Positions 52,932 through 60,933 of a DNA stretch of 64,000 nt are shown one piece after another (the first letter of the stretch is position 1; every line of letters starts with the position of its first letter). The DNA comes from QHXQ01 sp036389395 (GTDB lineage: Bacteria > Acidobacteriota > Blastocatellia > Pyrinomonadales > Pyrinomonadaceae): assembly GCA_036389395.1 (NCBI GenBank), contig DASVPY010000020.1:1-64000 (forward strand). The letters are read 5' to 3'. The position numbers were made by a program, and so were the translations under genes. A model generated the notes under the pieces. The model did not search any database. It was not told the DNA's origin and worked only from the letters and a program-made list of their open reading frames with translations.

Positions 52932-54515
52932 ATGATCGCCTCTCGCACCGACACCCTCCGGCCGGCCGACGACACACGGGCCGGCGCGCGCCCCTGGGGC
53001 CTGTGGCTTGAGCGCGCGACCGTCGGCTGCCTGTTCCTGCTGGCGGCGTGTGCGCCGCACTCCATCGCCGCCACGCAAGCCGCCTGGCTGCTCGCGCTCC
53101 TGTGCTGGGTCGCGCGCCTCGTCGTGCGCCCGCGCCCGAAGCTCTACCGCACGCCCGTGGACTACGCCCTGCTCGGCTTCTTCTGCCTCACGTTCCTCTC
53201 GGCGCTCTGCTCCTACGACCCGCTCGTCTCCGTCGGCAAGCTGCGCGCGGCGAGCCTCTTCACCATCGTCTACGTCGTCGCCGAGAACGTGCGCCGCCCC
53301 GCCGTGCTGCGCGCGCTCGCGCTCGTCTTGGTCTGCTCGTGCCTCGTCAACGTCGCGTACACGCTCGGCGTGTTCGCGCGCGGGCGCGGCGTGAAGGTCA
53401 CGGCTTTAGACGCGGCGGGGCCGCTCTACGCGGCGGGCGTGCGCGCGGGCGAGACGCTGGTCGCGGTGGACGGCGCGGCGGCGAACAGCCCCGAAGAGAT
53501 CGAACGCGGCCTGCGCGCCGCGCGCACGGCGGCCGACCAGACCGTGCGCTGGCCCGACGGGACGATTGCCTGTCGCTGGGACGCCGCGAGCGCCTGCCTG
53601 AGCGCGCATCGCGCCGAAGTCCTGTCGGTCTTCAACGTCCCGCGCGCGTCGCTGCCGGCGGGCGATACGGCGGCGGCGCGGCTCGGCATCGAGACCTGGG
53701 CGCGCGGGCGCGACGACCGCGCCAAGGGCTTCTTCGGCCACTACACGACCTACGCGGAGGCCTTGCAACTCGTCGGCGCGCTCGCGCTCGGTCTGTTCGT
53801 CGCGCTGCCGCGCAAGCGCAGCACGCGGGGCGCGCTGCTCGCCGCGACCGTGCTGGCGCTCACCGTCGCGCTCGTCCTGACGGTGACGCGCGCCTCCTGG
53901 CTCGGCTTCCTCCTGGCCGCCTTCACCATCGCGCTCGCGCACGCGAGCCGGCGCGCGCTCGCGTTTACAGTCATCATCGCGCTGCCGCTCGTGCTCGCCG
54001 GTCTCTTCGTGCTGCAACAGCAGCGGCGCGTCGGGTTCATAGACCCGCGCGAGGGTTCGACCGCGTGGCGGCTGGTGGTGTGGCGCGAGGGCGCGCGCAT
54101 ACTCGTGAGCCGGCCGCGCCACCTCCTGGTCGGCGTCGGCATGGACACGCTCAAGCAGCACTGGCGCGCGTGGGGGATGTTCCAAGGCGGGCGGCTGCCG
54201 TGGGGCCACCTGCATTCGACGCCGCTGCAAATCGCCTTCGAGCGCGGGCTGCCGGCGCTCGCCGCGTGGCTCGCGCTGCTGTTCACCTACGGGCACATGC
54301 TCTGGCGGCTGGCGCGGCGCGGCGCGGGCGGCGACTGGCTCAGGCGCGGCCTCGCGCTCGGCGCGCTCGGCGGCCTCGTCGGCTTCGCCACGAGCGGACT
54401 CGTACACTACAACCTCGGCGACTCCGAAGTCGTCATGATCTTCTACCTCATCATGGGTCTCGCGCTCGCCGCCCACGAACAGAGCAGACAGGGTGAAGCG
54501 TCGGGGAGCGTTTAG
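52932..54515 (+). CDS. O-antigen ligase/polymerase family protein with inserted PDZ-like domain
   Basis: A 527-residue polytopic membrane protein of the WaaL/Wzy family, about 11-12 hydrophobic segments. Between helices around residue 150 and 265 there is a soluble region: residues about 153-215 (GVKVTALDAAGPLYAAGVRA, GETLVAVDGAAANSPEE, EIERGLRAARTAADQ) have the sequence pattern of a PDZ domain, ending before the RAKGFFGHYTTYAE loop. The C-terminal half has the family's Arg/His-rich periplasmic loop GWGHLHSTP-like sequence (PWGHLHSTPLQIAFERGLPAL). It would transfer or polymerise glycan on the periplasmic side. Divergent from DUF983. Confidence 0.88.
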   Translation: MIASRTDTLRPADDTRAGARPWGLWLERATVGCLFLLAACAPHSIAATQAAWLLALLCWVARLVVRPRPKLYRTPVDYALLGFFCLTFLSALCSYDPLVSVGKLRAASLFTIVYVVAENVRRPAVLRALALVLVCSCLVNVAYTLGVFARGRGVKVTALDAAGPLYAAGVRAGETLVAVDGAAANSPEEIERGLRAARTAADQTVRWPDGTIACRWDAASACLSAHRAEVLSVFNVPRASLPAGDTAAARLGIETWARGRDDRAKGFFGHYTTYAEALQLVGALALGLFVALPRKRSTRGALLAATVLALTVALVLTVTRASWLGFLLAAFTIALAHASRRALAFTVIIALPLVLAGLFVLQQQRRVGFIDPREGSTAWRLVVWREGARILVSRPRHLLVGVGMDTLKQHWRAWGMFQGGRLPWGHLHSTPLQIAFERGLPALAAWLALLFTYGHMLWRLARRGAGGDWLRRGLALGALGGLVGFATSGLVHYNLGDSEVVMIFYLIMGLALAAHEQSRQGEASGSV

Positions 54516-54556
54516 CGACCATGCTGCGCCGGGTGTTGAGTCTGGCGGGCGATCAG

Positions 54557-54630
54557 ATCAACACAGAGGGCACAGAGTTCACAGAGTTCTTACTGTGCCC
54601 TCTGTGCTAACTCTGTGCCCTCTGTGTTAA
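54557..54630. repeat. Intergenic palindrome, CACAGAGGG family
   Basis: Arms 54557-54587 and 54601-54630 pair with a 20-nt exact block (ACACAGAGGGCACAGAGTT). Direct repeat words in both arms differ in copy number. It separates convergent genes. Confidence 0.88.
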
Positions 54631-54665
54631 AAACGGCCGCGCGCGACTCTCGACCGCCGACCGCT

Positions 54666-55640
54666 CTAGTCCGGCAGCGGGCCGTAGCGCAGGCTGGCTT
54701 GTCGGCGGGCGCGCTCGCGGCGGCGGCGCAGGGCGCGGCGCGGCACGACGAGACCGGCGCACAGCCGCGCGACCTCACGCGCCGACGGCGCGCCGCCGAC
54801 GCTCGCCAGCAGCAGCCGCAGCGCCGTCCACTTGTGCCCCTGGCGCATGAACTCCTGCGCGCTGCGGAAGCGCGCGAGCGTTTGATAACGGCGGAGCGTC
54901 GGCGCGTCGAGCGCGAGCGCGGCGGCGGCGCGGCGTTGCGCGGCGAGTCGTTCGTCGAGCATGAGCTTGAGGTTGCTGCTCGCGTTATAGTCGTGCTGCC
55001 GCCAGGCGGCGCGCACGCCCGCGTCGAAGGCGAACTCGCCCGCCGCGCTCAGGCGCAGGTACAACTCGTAGTCTTCAAGCCGCGCCTGCTCGCGCCAGGG
55101 GCGTTCGGGCAGCGCGGCGCGGCGGTAGACGACCGAAGGGCTGAGCGGCGCGAGCGTGGTCAACAGCATCGCGCGCGCGTCGCCGTCCACGTAACGCGCC
55201 CAGTCGGTCGTGCAGTCAATGACGCGCCCCGATGCGTCCACGCTGTAGGCGTGCCCGTAGGCGAGCACGGCGCGCGGGCGCGCTTCGAGCTGGGCGACGC
55301 GCGCGGCGACGAAATCGGGCAGCCAGAGATCGTCGGAGCCGAGGTAAGCGAAGTAGCGCCCCGCGGTGCGCGCGAAACCTTCGTTGAGCGTCGCGGCGAG
55401 ACCGCGGTTCGGGCGCGCGACGAACTCGCAGGCGAGGGGCGCGTCTCTGAGCACGCGCTCGATGACGCGCGGCGAGTCGTCGGTCGAGCCGTCGTCAATC
55501 ACGAGGAGTTGGCGCGGGCGCAACGTCTGCCGGAAGATCGAGCGCAACGCCTGCGCGACGAACGGCGCGTGGTTATACGACGGCACGACGACCGCGAGGT
55601 CGGCGACAGGCGCGCGCTCAACATGTGCGGGCGTAGACAC
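54666..55640 (-). CDS. Glycosyltransferase family 2
   Basis: A 324-residue GT-A transferase. LAVVVPSYNHAPFVAQALRS, LLVIDDGSTDDSP and the nucleotide-binding RYFAYLGSDDLWLPDF are clear; YELYLRLSAAGEFAF is a conserved acceptor-side motif. The C-terminus is a basic Arg-rich helix. The gene is divergent from the following paralogue pair and convergent with the ligase. Acceptor and sugar unknown; presumed to act in the surface glycan. Confidence 0.92.
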   Translation of the reverse strand: MSTPAHVERAPVADLAVVVPSYNHAPFVAQALRSIFRQTLRPRQLLVIDDGSTDDSPRVIERVLRDAPLACEFVARPNRGLAATLNEGFARTAGRYFAYLGSDDLWLPDFVAARVAQLEARPRAVLAYGHAYSVDASGRVIDCTTDWARYVDGDARAMLLTTLAPLSPSVVYRRAALPERPWREQARLEDYELYLRLSAAGEFAFDAGVRAAWRQHDYNASSNLKLMLDERLAAQRRAAAALALDAPTLRRYQTLARFRSAQEFMRQGHKWTALRLLLASVGGAPSAREVARLCAGLVVPRRALRRRRERARRQASLRYGPLPD

Positions 55641-55769
55641 GTTCGTGCGGTTCGCGTGCGGCGCGGGTCAACTTACGGGCGCGCGTTATTCTCGTCCACG
55701 CCGCGCGCGCGAAGCAAACGGCCGCTTGTCACCTACTAAGACGTGGCCGCGGCCCGGCTCTAACAAGTC

Positions 55770-55844
55770 TTGACGCTACACCTCCGCGGGCGCATACTGC
55801 GTCTGCTTCTCAAGCATCGGGCCGGCTGTTCTCAAGTTAAGGAG
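55770..55844 (+). promoter_or_regulatory. Candidate promoter and ribosome binding site for the paralogue pair
   Basis: -35 TTGACG (55770-55775) and CATACT (55793-55798) are 17 bases apart, four of six bases matching the -10 consensus. AAGGAG at 55839-55844 is eight bases before the ATG at 55853. Confidence 0.4.
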
Positions 55845-55852
55845 CGTCTACG

Positions 55853-56497
55853 ATGAATCCCCAACTCACGCCCACCGCCGAGACCCGACGGAACCCAATC
55901 GTCTGGCCGCTCGTCTCGTTGGCCGCGTTCCTGCTCGTCTGCGCCTGCGGCGTCGCGCTCAGCGCGGCGCAGTCGGCTCAGGAGGGCACGGCGGAGGAAA
56001 GGAAGTTCGAGAACATGATCCCCGCGAACGTGCCCGTTAAGGTGAAGATTAAGAACGAGCCGGCGTTTAAAGACCTGGACAACGACAAGTGGGCGCGCGA
56101 CCTGGAAATTGAGGTCGAGAACAAGTCGAATAAACCAATCTATCATTTGCTGTTGTCCTTGACGCTGCCTGAAGTGTTCACTGAAAACAACCGCAGACTG
56201 ACCTTCCCCCTGCGTTACGGTAGAGCTGATTTGATCGACTTGGGGGTTCCACTCCAACCCGACGACGTGCCTCTCCAACCAGGCAATGCCTACACATTCA
56301 GGATTCCCGTTCAACTTCAAGAAGGCTGGCAACGCTTTGCAGCAAGAAGACAGTTGCCGAAGAGTGAGCCTAGAAAGGTTCAGCTGAAATTCCTAAGCCT
56401 CAACTTCGGCGACGGCACCGGGTTCGACACCTCGGACGGGGCACCGGCCGACATCCACGCCCCCCGAACGAACGGCAGGGGTGCAAGCCACACTTAA
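55853..56497 (+). CDS. Secreted protein of unknown function, short paralogue
   Basis: A 214-residue protein with a hydrophobic N-terminal segment ending LLVCACGVALSAAQ, possibly a lipobox-like or ordinary signal. The mature part is a beta-rich domain of about 160 residues (VKVKIKNEPAFKDLDNDKWARD, EIEVENKSNKPIYHLLL, RYGRADLIDLGVPLQPDDVP, LNFGDGTGFDTSDG). I recall similar domains in Blastocatellia hypotheticals but no function. It is followed 23 bases later by a longer paralogue carrying the same domain. The two differ by about 50%, so the duplication is not recent. Confidence 0.85.
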   Translation: MNPQLTPTAETRRNPIVWPLVSLAAFLLVCACGVALSAAQSAQEGTAEERKFENMIPANVPVKVKIKNEPAFKDLDNDKWARDLEIEVENKSNKPIYHLLLSLTLPEVFTENNRRLTFPLRYGRADLIDLGVPLQPDDVPLQPGNAYTFRIPVQLQEGWQRFAARRQLPKSEPRKVQLKFLSLNFGDGTGFDTSDGAPADIHAPRTNGRGASHT

Positions 56498-56520
56498 CTC
56501 CGTAGGCTAGTGGCCCGCAC

Positions 56521-58611
56521 ATGAGGAGCACACCCGTGGAATCCCAAAGTAAACCAACCCCCGCGATACGCTGCCGGCTAGGCATCTGGCAGTTGGCCTT
56601 TTTAGCTGCGTTCCTCGTCGTGTGCGCCTGCGGCATCGCGGTCAGCACGGCGCAGGGGCCGCCACCGGACGAGCGCGAGTTCAATGATACGACCCCGAAG
56701 AATCTGCCGATCAAGCTCAAGCTGAAGAATGCGGAGAAGGCGAAGAGGCTGCAAAACGACGACTGGTTGCGGGACTTCGAGCTTGAGGTCGAGAACAGGT
56801 CGGACAAGCCGATCTATTACTTAAGTTTGTTCGTGGAGCTATCAGATGTGACCACCGAAGATAATCACCACATAGGCTTTCCGCTACAGTATGGCCGGGG
56901 GGACTTGATCGACTATGTCACCCCACTTGAGCCGGACGACGTGCCGATCAAGCCGGGCGGGACGTACATCTTCAAAATCTCAGAAGACCTTCAGCAGGGG
57001 TGGGCACGGCACGCCGCGCGTGTCGGGCTGAGCAAGAGCACACCGAGAAAAGTAAGCATCTGGTTCCAGCTTCTTAATTTTGGCGACGGCACCGGGTTCG
57101 TCACTAACAGCGGTGTGTACATGGACATCCACGCGAAGCCGATGGTTAGTTCTTGTGTGGATGATGGGGCGAAGGAGCGTTCTATATCTGCCTCGTATAA
57201 GCCGCCGAACCTATTTCTACTTCTGTTTCCCACTCTGGCACGCCCAATACCAAATCCCTTTTTACCGGCTAATTCCTGGCCGGTAAATTTTTCTCCAGGA
57301 GAGATTTCTGCACCGGGGACTGGCGACTCACATTCTGCTCTGGATACTTGCTGCCCCGGCGTGTTCTGCTCGCGGCTGAAGCTAAGACGGGTTTACTGTT
57401 GTGGGAACATAGAAGAGGCCTTCAGCGCGTCCTGCACTGAGCCGGGGAGCCTGTGCGGGCTAGTTGATAAAGTTGATAAGGTGTTTTGCAATAATAATAT
57501 CGGTACTTATTGCGAACAACACAGTATCGCTCCCTGCACGCCGGACTCAACGCCCCCGCCGACGCCTGAGCCAACCGCCACCCCGGCACCGACCAGCACG
57601 CCCACGCCTTGCCCCTCGCCGACCGAGGCGGGCTACGGCTGCAAGCCGAACGAAGGCTGTAGCCACTTCGACGGGCCGGCGTGTATGCACACTTGGGCCT
57701 GTGATATTTGCGAGACACCGGAGGTGGACTTTTGCCGCCCGCCGCAGGACGACCCCGACCACGACGGCTGCCCGGCCGGTTACTACAATCCGTACCAGCA
57801 ATACAACTACTGCTGCGTGCCATACGTGCCCACGCCCACGCCGACCCCGCAGACCTACGAGGCGTGCGTCGCCATCAACTGGTATTGGAACTTCACGACC
57901 GGCAGTTGCTCGCCGACGCAGTGCGCCCCGCGCGCCTGCTCGGCCCAGACCCACTGGGACTCCGACTACTGCCGCTGCGTCAACCTCGACTCGCCCGTCC
58001 TCGTGGACGCAAGCGGCGACGGCTTCGCGCTGACCGACGCCGCGGGCGGCGTCGCCTTCGACCTTAACGCCGACGGCACGAGTGAGCGGCTCGCGTGGCC
58101 GGCCGCCGGGGCGGACGACGCGTGGCTCGCCTTAGACCGCGACGCGAACGGCGTGATCGACGACGGGCGGGAGTTGTTCGGCAACCACACGCCGCAGGGC
58201 GCGCCGCCCGCGGGGCAGGAGCAGAACGGCTTCCTCGCCCTGGCCGAGTATGACCGGGCGGCGCGCGGCGGCAACGGCGACGGCGTCATTGACGGCCGCG
58301 ACGCCGTCTTCGCGGCTCTGCGGCTCTGGCAGGATACGAACCATGACGGCGTCTCCGAGCCGAACGAGCTACACACGCTGCCGGCGCTGGGCGTCGCCAC
58401 CTTAGACCTCGACTATAAAGAGGCGAAGCGCACCGACCGGTACGGTAACCAGTTCCGCTACCGGGCGAAGGTTATAGACGTACACGGCGCGCAGGTCGGG
58501 CGCTGGGCCTGGGGCGTGTTCCTGGTCTCAGAACCGCAATCCGCCACGACCCCTCGGCCGGCGCAGATATTATTCTCCGAGACTGCGGCACGGCTGCGTC
58601 TCACGCCCTAA
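56521..58611 (+). CDS. Secreted protein, long paralogue with Cys-rich linker and Ca-binding C-terminal domain
   Basis: A 696-residue protein. The first 200 residues repeat the domain of the preceding gene (LPIKLKLKN, ELEVENRSDKPIYYLSL, QYGRGDLIDYVTPLEPDDVP, LLNFGDGTGF). Next comes a lower-G+C, Cys-rich stretch (about 215-330), a Thr/Pro spacer, a second Cys-rich region (about 390-480), and a C-terminal domain with Ca-type loops DASGDGFALTD, DLNADGTSERL, DRDANGVIDDGRE, NGDGVIDGRD and DTNHDGVSEPNE. This pattern suits an adhesin or stalk attached outside the cell. ATG at 56521. No enzymatic motif seen. Confidence 0.85.
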   Translation: MRSTPVESQSKPTPAIRCRLGIWQLAFLAAFLVVCACGIAVSTAQGPPPDEREFNDTTPKNLPIKLKLKNAEKAKRLQNDDWLRDFELEVENRSDKPIYYLSLFVELSDVTTEDNHHIGFPLQYGRGDLIDYVTPLEPDDVPIKPGGTYIFKISEDLQQGWARHAARVGLSKSTPRKVSIWFQLLNFGDGTGFVTNSGVYMDIHAKPMVSSCVDDGAKERSISASYKPPNLFLLLFPTLARPIPNPFLPANSWPVNFSPGEISAPGTGDSHSALDTCCPGVFCSRLKLRRVYCCGNIEEAFSASCTEPGSLCGLVDKVDKVFCNNNIGTYCEQHSIAPCTPDSTPPPTPEPTATPAPTSTPTPCPSPTEAGYGCKPNEGCSHFDGPACMHTWACDICETPEVDFCRPPQDDPDHDGCPAGYYNPYQQYNYCCVPYVPTPTPTPQTYEACVAINWYWNFTTGSCSPTQCAPRACSAQTHWDSDYCRCVNLDSPVLVDASGDGFALTDAAGGVAFDLNADGTSERLAWPAAGADDAWLALDRDANGVIDDGRELFGNHTPQGAPPAGQEQNGFLALAEYDRAARGGNGDGVIDGRDAVFAALRLWQDTNHDGVSEPNELHTLPALGVATLDLDYKEAKRTDRYGNQFRYRAKVIDVHGAQVGRWAWGVFLVSEPQSATTPRPAQILFSETAARLRLTP

Positions 58612-58654
58612 GCCGCCCGCCGGTGTAAGCCGCTGCGCCAGTCCCGCTAAATGT

Positions 58655-58694
58655 AGCCCGCGAAGCCCCGCAAGCCTCTCTCGCCTCGCGGGCT
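58655..58694 (+). terminator. Candidate terminator hairpin
   Basis: A 9-bp perfect stem with a 22-nt loop, 44 bases after the stop of the long paralogue. No T-run follows, so it may be Rho-dependent or only a transcript-stabilising structure. Confidence 0.35.
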
Positions 58695-58811
58695 TCACGC
58701 CGGATCAGACAAGGCGACTTGGCGTGCGGGTCAACCGTCTGGTTGAACGCCCGCCGGCCGCGCCCGGTGGCGGCCGGCCGCGTCGCCGCGTAGAATCCGA
58801 AGGTCAGACAG

Positions 58812-58880
58812 AGTTCAAAGTTCAACGCTCAAGGTTTAAGGTTAGTCGGACAGCGAACTTTGAACCTTGAACTTTGAACT
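58812..58880. repeat. Intergenic palindrome, AGTTCAAAGTTCAA family
   Basis: Arms 58812-58836 and 58856-58880 pair at 22 of 25 positions around a 19-nt loop, made of the word TTCAAAG/CTTTGAA. It is 11 bases before the methyltransferase ATG and 200 bases after the previous stop, so it is nearer a 5' end than most copies. Confidence 0.85.
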
Positions 58881-58891
58881 TACATTCAGCC

Positions 58892-59755
58892 ATGAACTCA
58901 CGACCGTTGAAAGAACTGCTGCCGCGCGGGGTGCGCCGCCGGCTGGGCGCGGCGCGGCGCTGGCTGCGCGCGCGCCCCCGGCGCACGCGCCGGCAGAAGG
59001 AGGCGCTGCTCGCGGCCGGCGGTTTGAGCGCGGCGGAGCGCACGCTGCTCGATGGCGTCGAGAGCCGCATCCATTACGACGACGGTATGTACAAGGGCGA
59101 CGGCGCGCATTACTTCAAGGTCGGCCTCGACGCCGTCCGCTGCATCGAAGAGGCGCTGGCGGCGGCCCGGCTCATCGAGCCGCGCGCGATCCTCGATCTG
59201 CCCTGCGGCTACGGGCGCGTGCTCCGTTTCCTCGGCGCGCGTTTCCCCGCAGCGCGCGTCACCGCCTGCGAGTTGATGCCCGAAGCCGTGCGCTTCTGCG
59301 CTGAGACCTTCGGCGCAATACCGGCGCAGTCGGCTTACGACTTCGACGCACTGACGCTCGACGTGCGCTACGATCTGATCTGGTGCGGCTCGCTCGTCAC
59401 GCACCTCGACGCCGCGCGCACCGGCGCGCTGCTACGCTTCTTCGCGCGCACGCTCGCGCCCGGCGGGTTGCTGCTGTTCACGACGCACGGCGAGTTCGTC
59501 GCCGGTCGCGTGCAGGCCATGCACGAGTTCTACGGGCTGAACCCGGCCGACATCCCGGCGCTCGTCGCGTCGTTCCGTGAGACGGGGCACGGCTATCTCG
59601 ATTATCCGGAGGGGCCGGGCTACGGCGTCTCGCTGACCGCGCCCGACTGGCTGCGCGCGCGCGCGCGTGAGATCGGCGACTTGCGCGAGGTCTACTTCCG
59701 CGCGCAAGGCTGGGACAGGCATCAGGACGTGTTCGGCTTCGTGAAGCAGTCGTGA
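58892..59755 (+). CDS. Class I SAM-dependent methyltransferase
   Basis: A 287-residue methyltransferase. Motif I is AILDLPCGYGRVLRFLGARFP; the acidic residue of the SAM pocket follows in TACELMPEA, and post-motif RYDLIWCGSLVTHLD and LAPGGLLLFTTHG are typical. ATG at 58892 starts a long basic N-terminal helix (RRRLGAARRWLRARPRRTRR) not usual in the fold, perhaps for membrane association. Upstream ATG 58874 is also in frame. Its place between the secreted protein and two GT4 genes suggests it modifies the glycan. Confidence 0.85.
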   Translation: MNSRPLKELLPRGVRRRLGAARRWLRARPRRTRRQKEALLAAGGLSAAERTLLDGVESRIHYDDGMYKGDGAHYFKVGLDAVRCIEEALAAARLIEPRAILDLPCGYGRVLRFLGARFPAARVTACELMPEAVRFCAETFGAIPAQSAYDFDALTLDVRYDLIWCGSLVTHLDAARTGALLRFFARTLAPGGLLLFTTHGEFVAGRVQAMHEFYGLNPADIPALVASFRETGHGYLDYPEGPGYGVSLTAPDWLRARAREIGDLREVYFRAQGWDRHQDVFGFVKQS

Positions 59756-59801
59756 ATGAGCGCGCGCGCTTAACGGCCGCGCCTGCTCTCTGGCCCCGCG
59801 C

Positions 59802-60914
59802 ATGAAAGTGCTGCACATGCTCGACTCGCTGAACCGCGGCGGCGCGGAGACGCTGGTGCTCGACGTGTGTCGGAACGCGCGGGCGCACGGGCTTGACCTG
59901 ACGCTGGCGGCGACGGGCGGCGGCGCGCTTGAAGCGGAGTTCCGCGCATCGGGCGTCGGGTTCGTCCGCTTCGCGCGGCACGCGCCAATTGATCTAAGAC
60001 TCGTCCACGCCCTGCGGCGTCTGATCAAGACGCGCGGGATCAACGTCGTCCACACGCACCAGGCGGTCGAGGCTTTGCACGTTTATCTGGCGGCGCGTGG
60101 CACGGGCGCGCGCGTCGTGCTGACGTTTCACCTGTGCACGGCGGACGCGAAGAACCGGCGCGCGCTCCGCTGGCTCGTGCCGCGCACGGCCGCCAACGTC
60201 GCCGTCAGCCGCGACCTGCTCGCGTGCCTGCGCACGCACGCCGGGTTTGACACGACGCGCAACTTCCACGTCGTCCACAACGGCGTGGACGCCGCGCGCC
60301 TTAAGCCTGTGGGCCACGACCTGCGTGCGGAGCTAGGCGTCGCGCCCGACGCGCCGCTCTTAGGCATGGTCGGCAACTTCTACGCCGACGGGCGCAAGGA
60401 TCAACTGACCGTGTGCCGCGCGCTGCCGCGCGTGTTCGCCGCCGCGCCGCGCGCGCGCTTCGTCTTCGCCGGCGCGGCCGACGCCGCGTCCTCGGCCGCT
60501 TACGACGAGTGCGTGCGCTTCTGCCGCGACAACGGTCTCGCCGCGCGCGTCCACTTCCTCGGCGCGCGCGCGGACGTGCCCGACGTGCTCGCGGCGCTCG
60601 ACCTGTTCGTCTTCTCTTCGCGCCGCGACTCGTTCGGCGTGGCGGTCGTCGAGGCGATGATGGCGGGCGTGCCCGCGGTCGTCTCCGACATCGGCCCGCT
60701 GCTGGAAGTGACCGCCGACGGCGCGCACGCCGCGGTCTTCCGCACGGGCGACGCGGACGACCTGGCCGCACAACTCGGCGCGTTGATCAGAGACGACGCG
60801 CGGCGCGCTGACCTCGGCGCGCGCGCGCAGGAGTGGGCGCGCGCAGAGTTCGGCATCGGGCGGCACATCGCGCGCCTGCGCGAGTTGTACGGCGCGCTCG
60901 CGGCGGCTGAATGA
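59802..60914 (+). CDS. Glycosyltransferase family 4
   Basis: A 370-residue GT-B transferase. N-domain HMLDSLNRGGAETLVLDVCR; C-domain LLGMVGNFYADGRKDQLTVCRAL, VHFLGARADVPDVLAALDLFVFSSRRDSFGVAVVEAMMAGVPAVVSDIG, where the Glu of the EX7E-type site is present (FGVAVVEAMMAG). It starts 46 bases after the methyltransferase stop and ends 19 bases before the next GT4, so the genes are likely one operon. Confidence 0.94.
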   Translation: MKVLHMLDSLNRGGAETLVLDVCRNARAHGLDLTLAATGGGALEAEFRASGVGFVRFARHAPIDLRLVHALRRLIKTRGINVVHTHQAVEALHVYLAARGTGARVVLTFHLCTADAKNRRALRWLVPRTAANVAVSRDLLACLRTHAGFDTTRNFHVVHNGVDAARLKPVGHDLRAELGVAPDAPLLGMVGNFYADGRKDQLTVCRALPRVFAAAPRARFVFAGAADAASSAAYDECVRFCRDNGLAARVHFLGARADVPDVLAALDLFVFSSRRDSFGVAVVEAMMAGVPAVVSDIGPLLEVTADGAHAAVFRTGDADDLAAQLGALIRDDARRADLGARAQEWARAEFGIGRHIARLRELYGALAAAE

Positions 60915-60933
60915 GGAGGGGGCGGAGACGGCG

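Larger units (their letters stand above)
58612..58891. other. Intergenic region with hairpins after the long paralogue
   Basis: The 280-base gap holds a 9-bp stem (AGCCCGCGA at 58655-58663 with TCGCGGGCT at 58686-58694), a 6-bp stem TCAACC/GGTTGA at 58731-58746, and the GAACTTTGAACC-family palindrome at 58812-58880. I see no gene. Confidence 0.5.
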
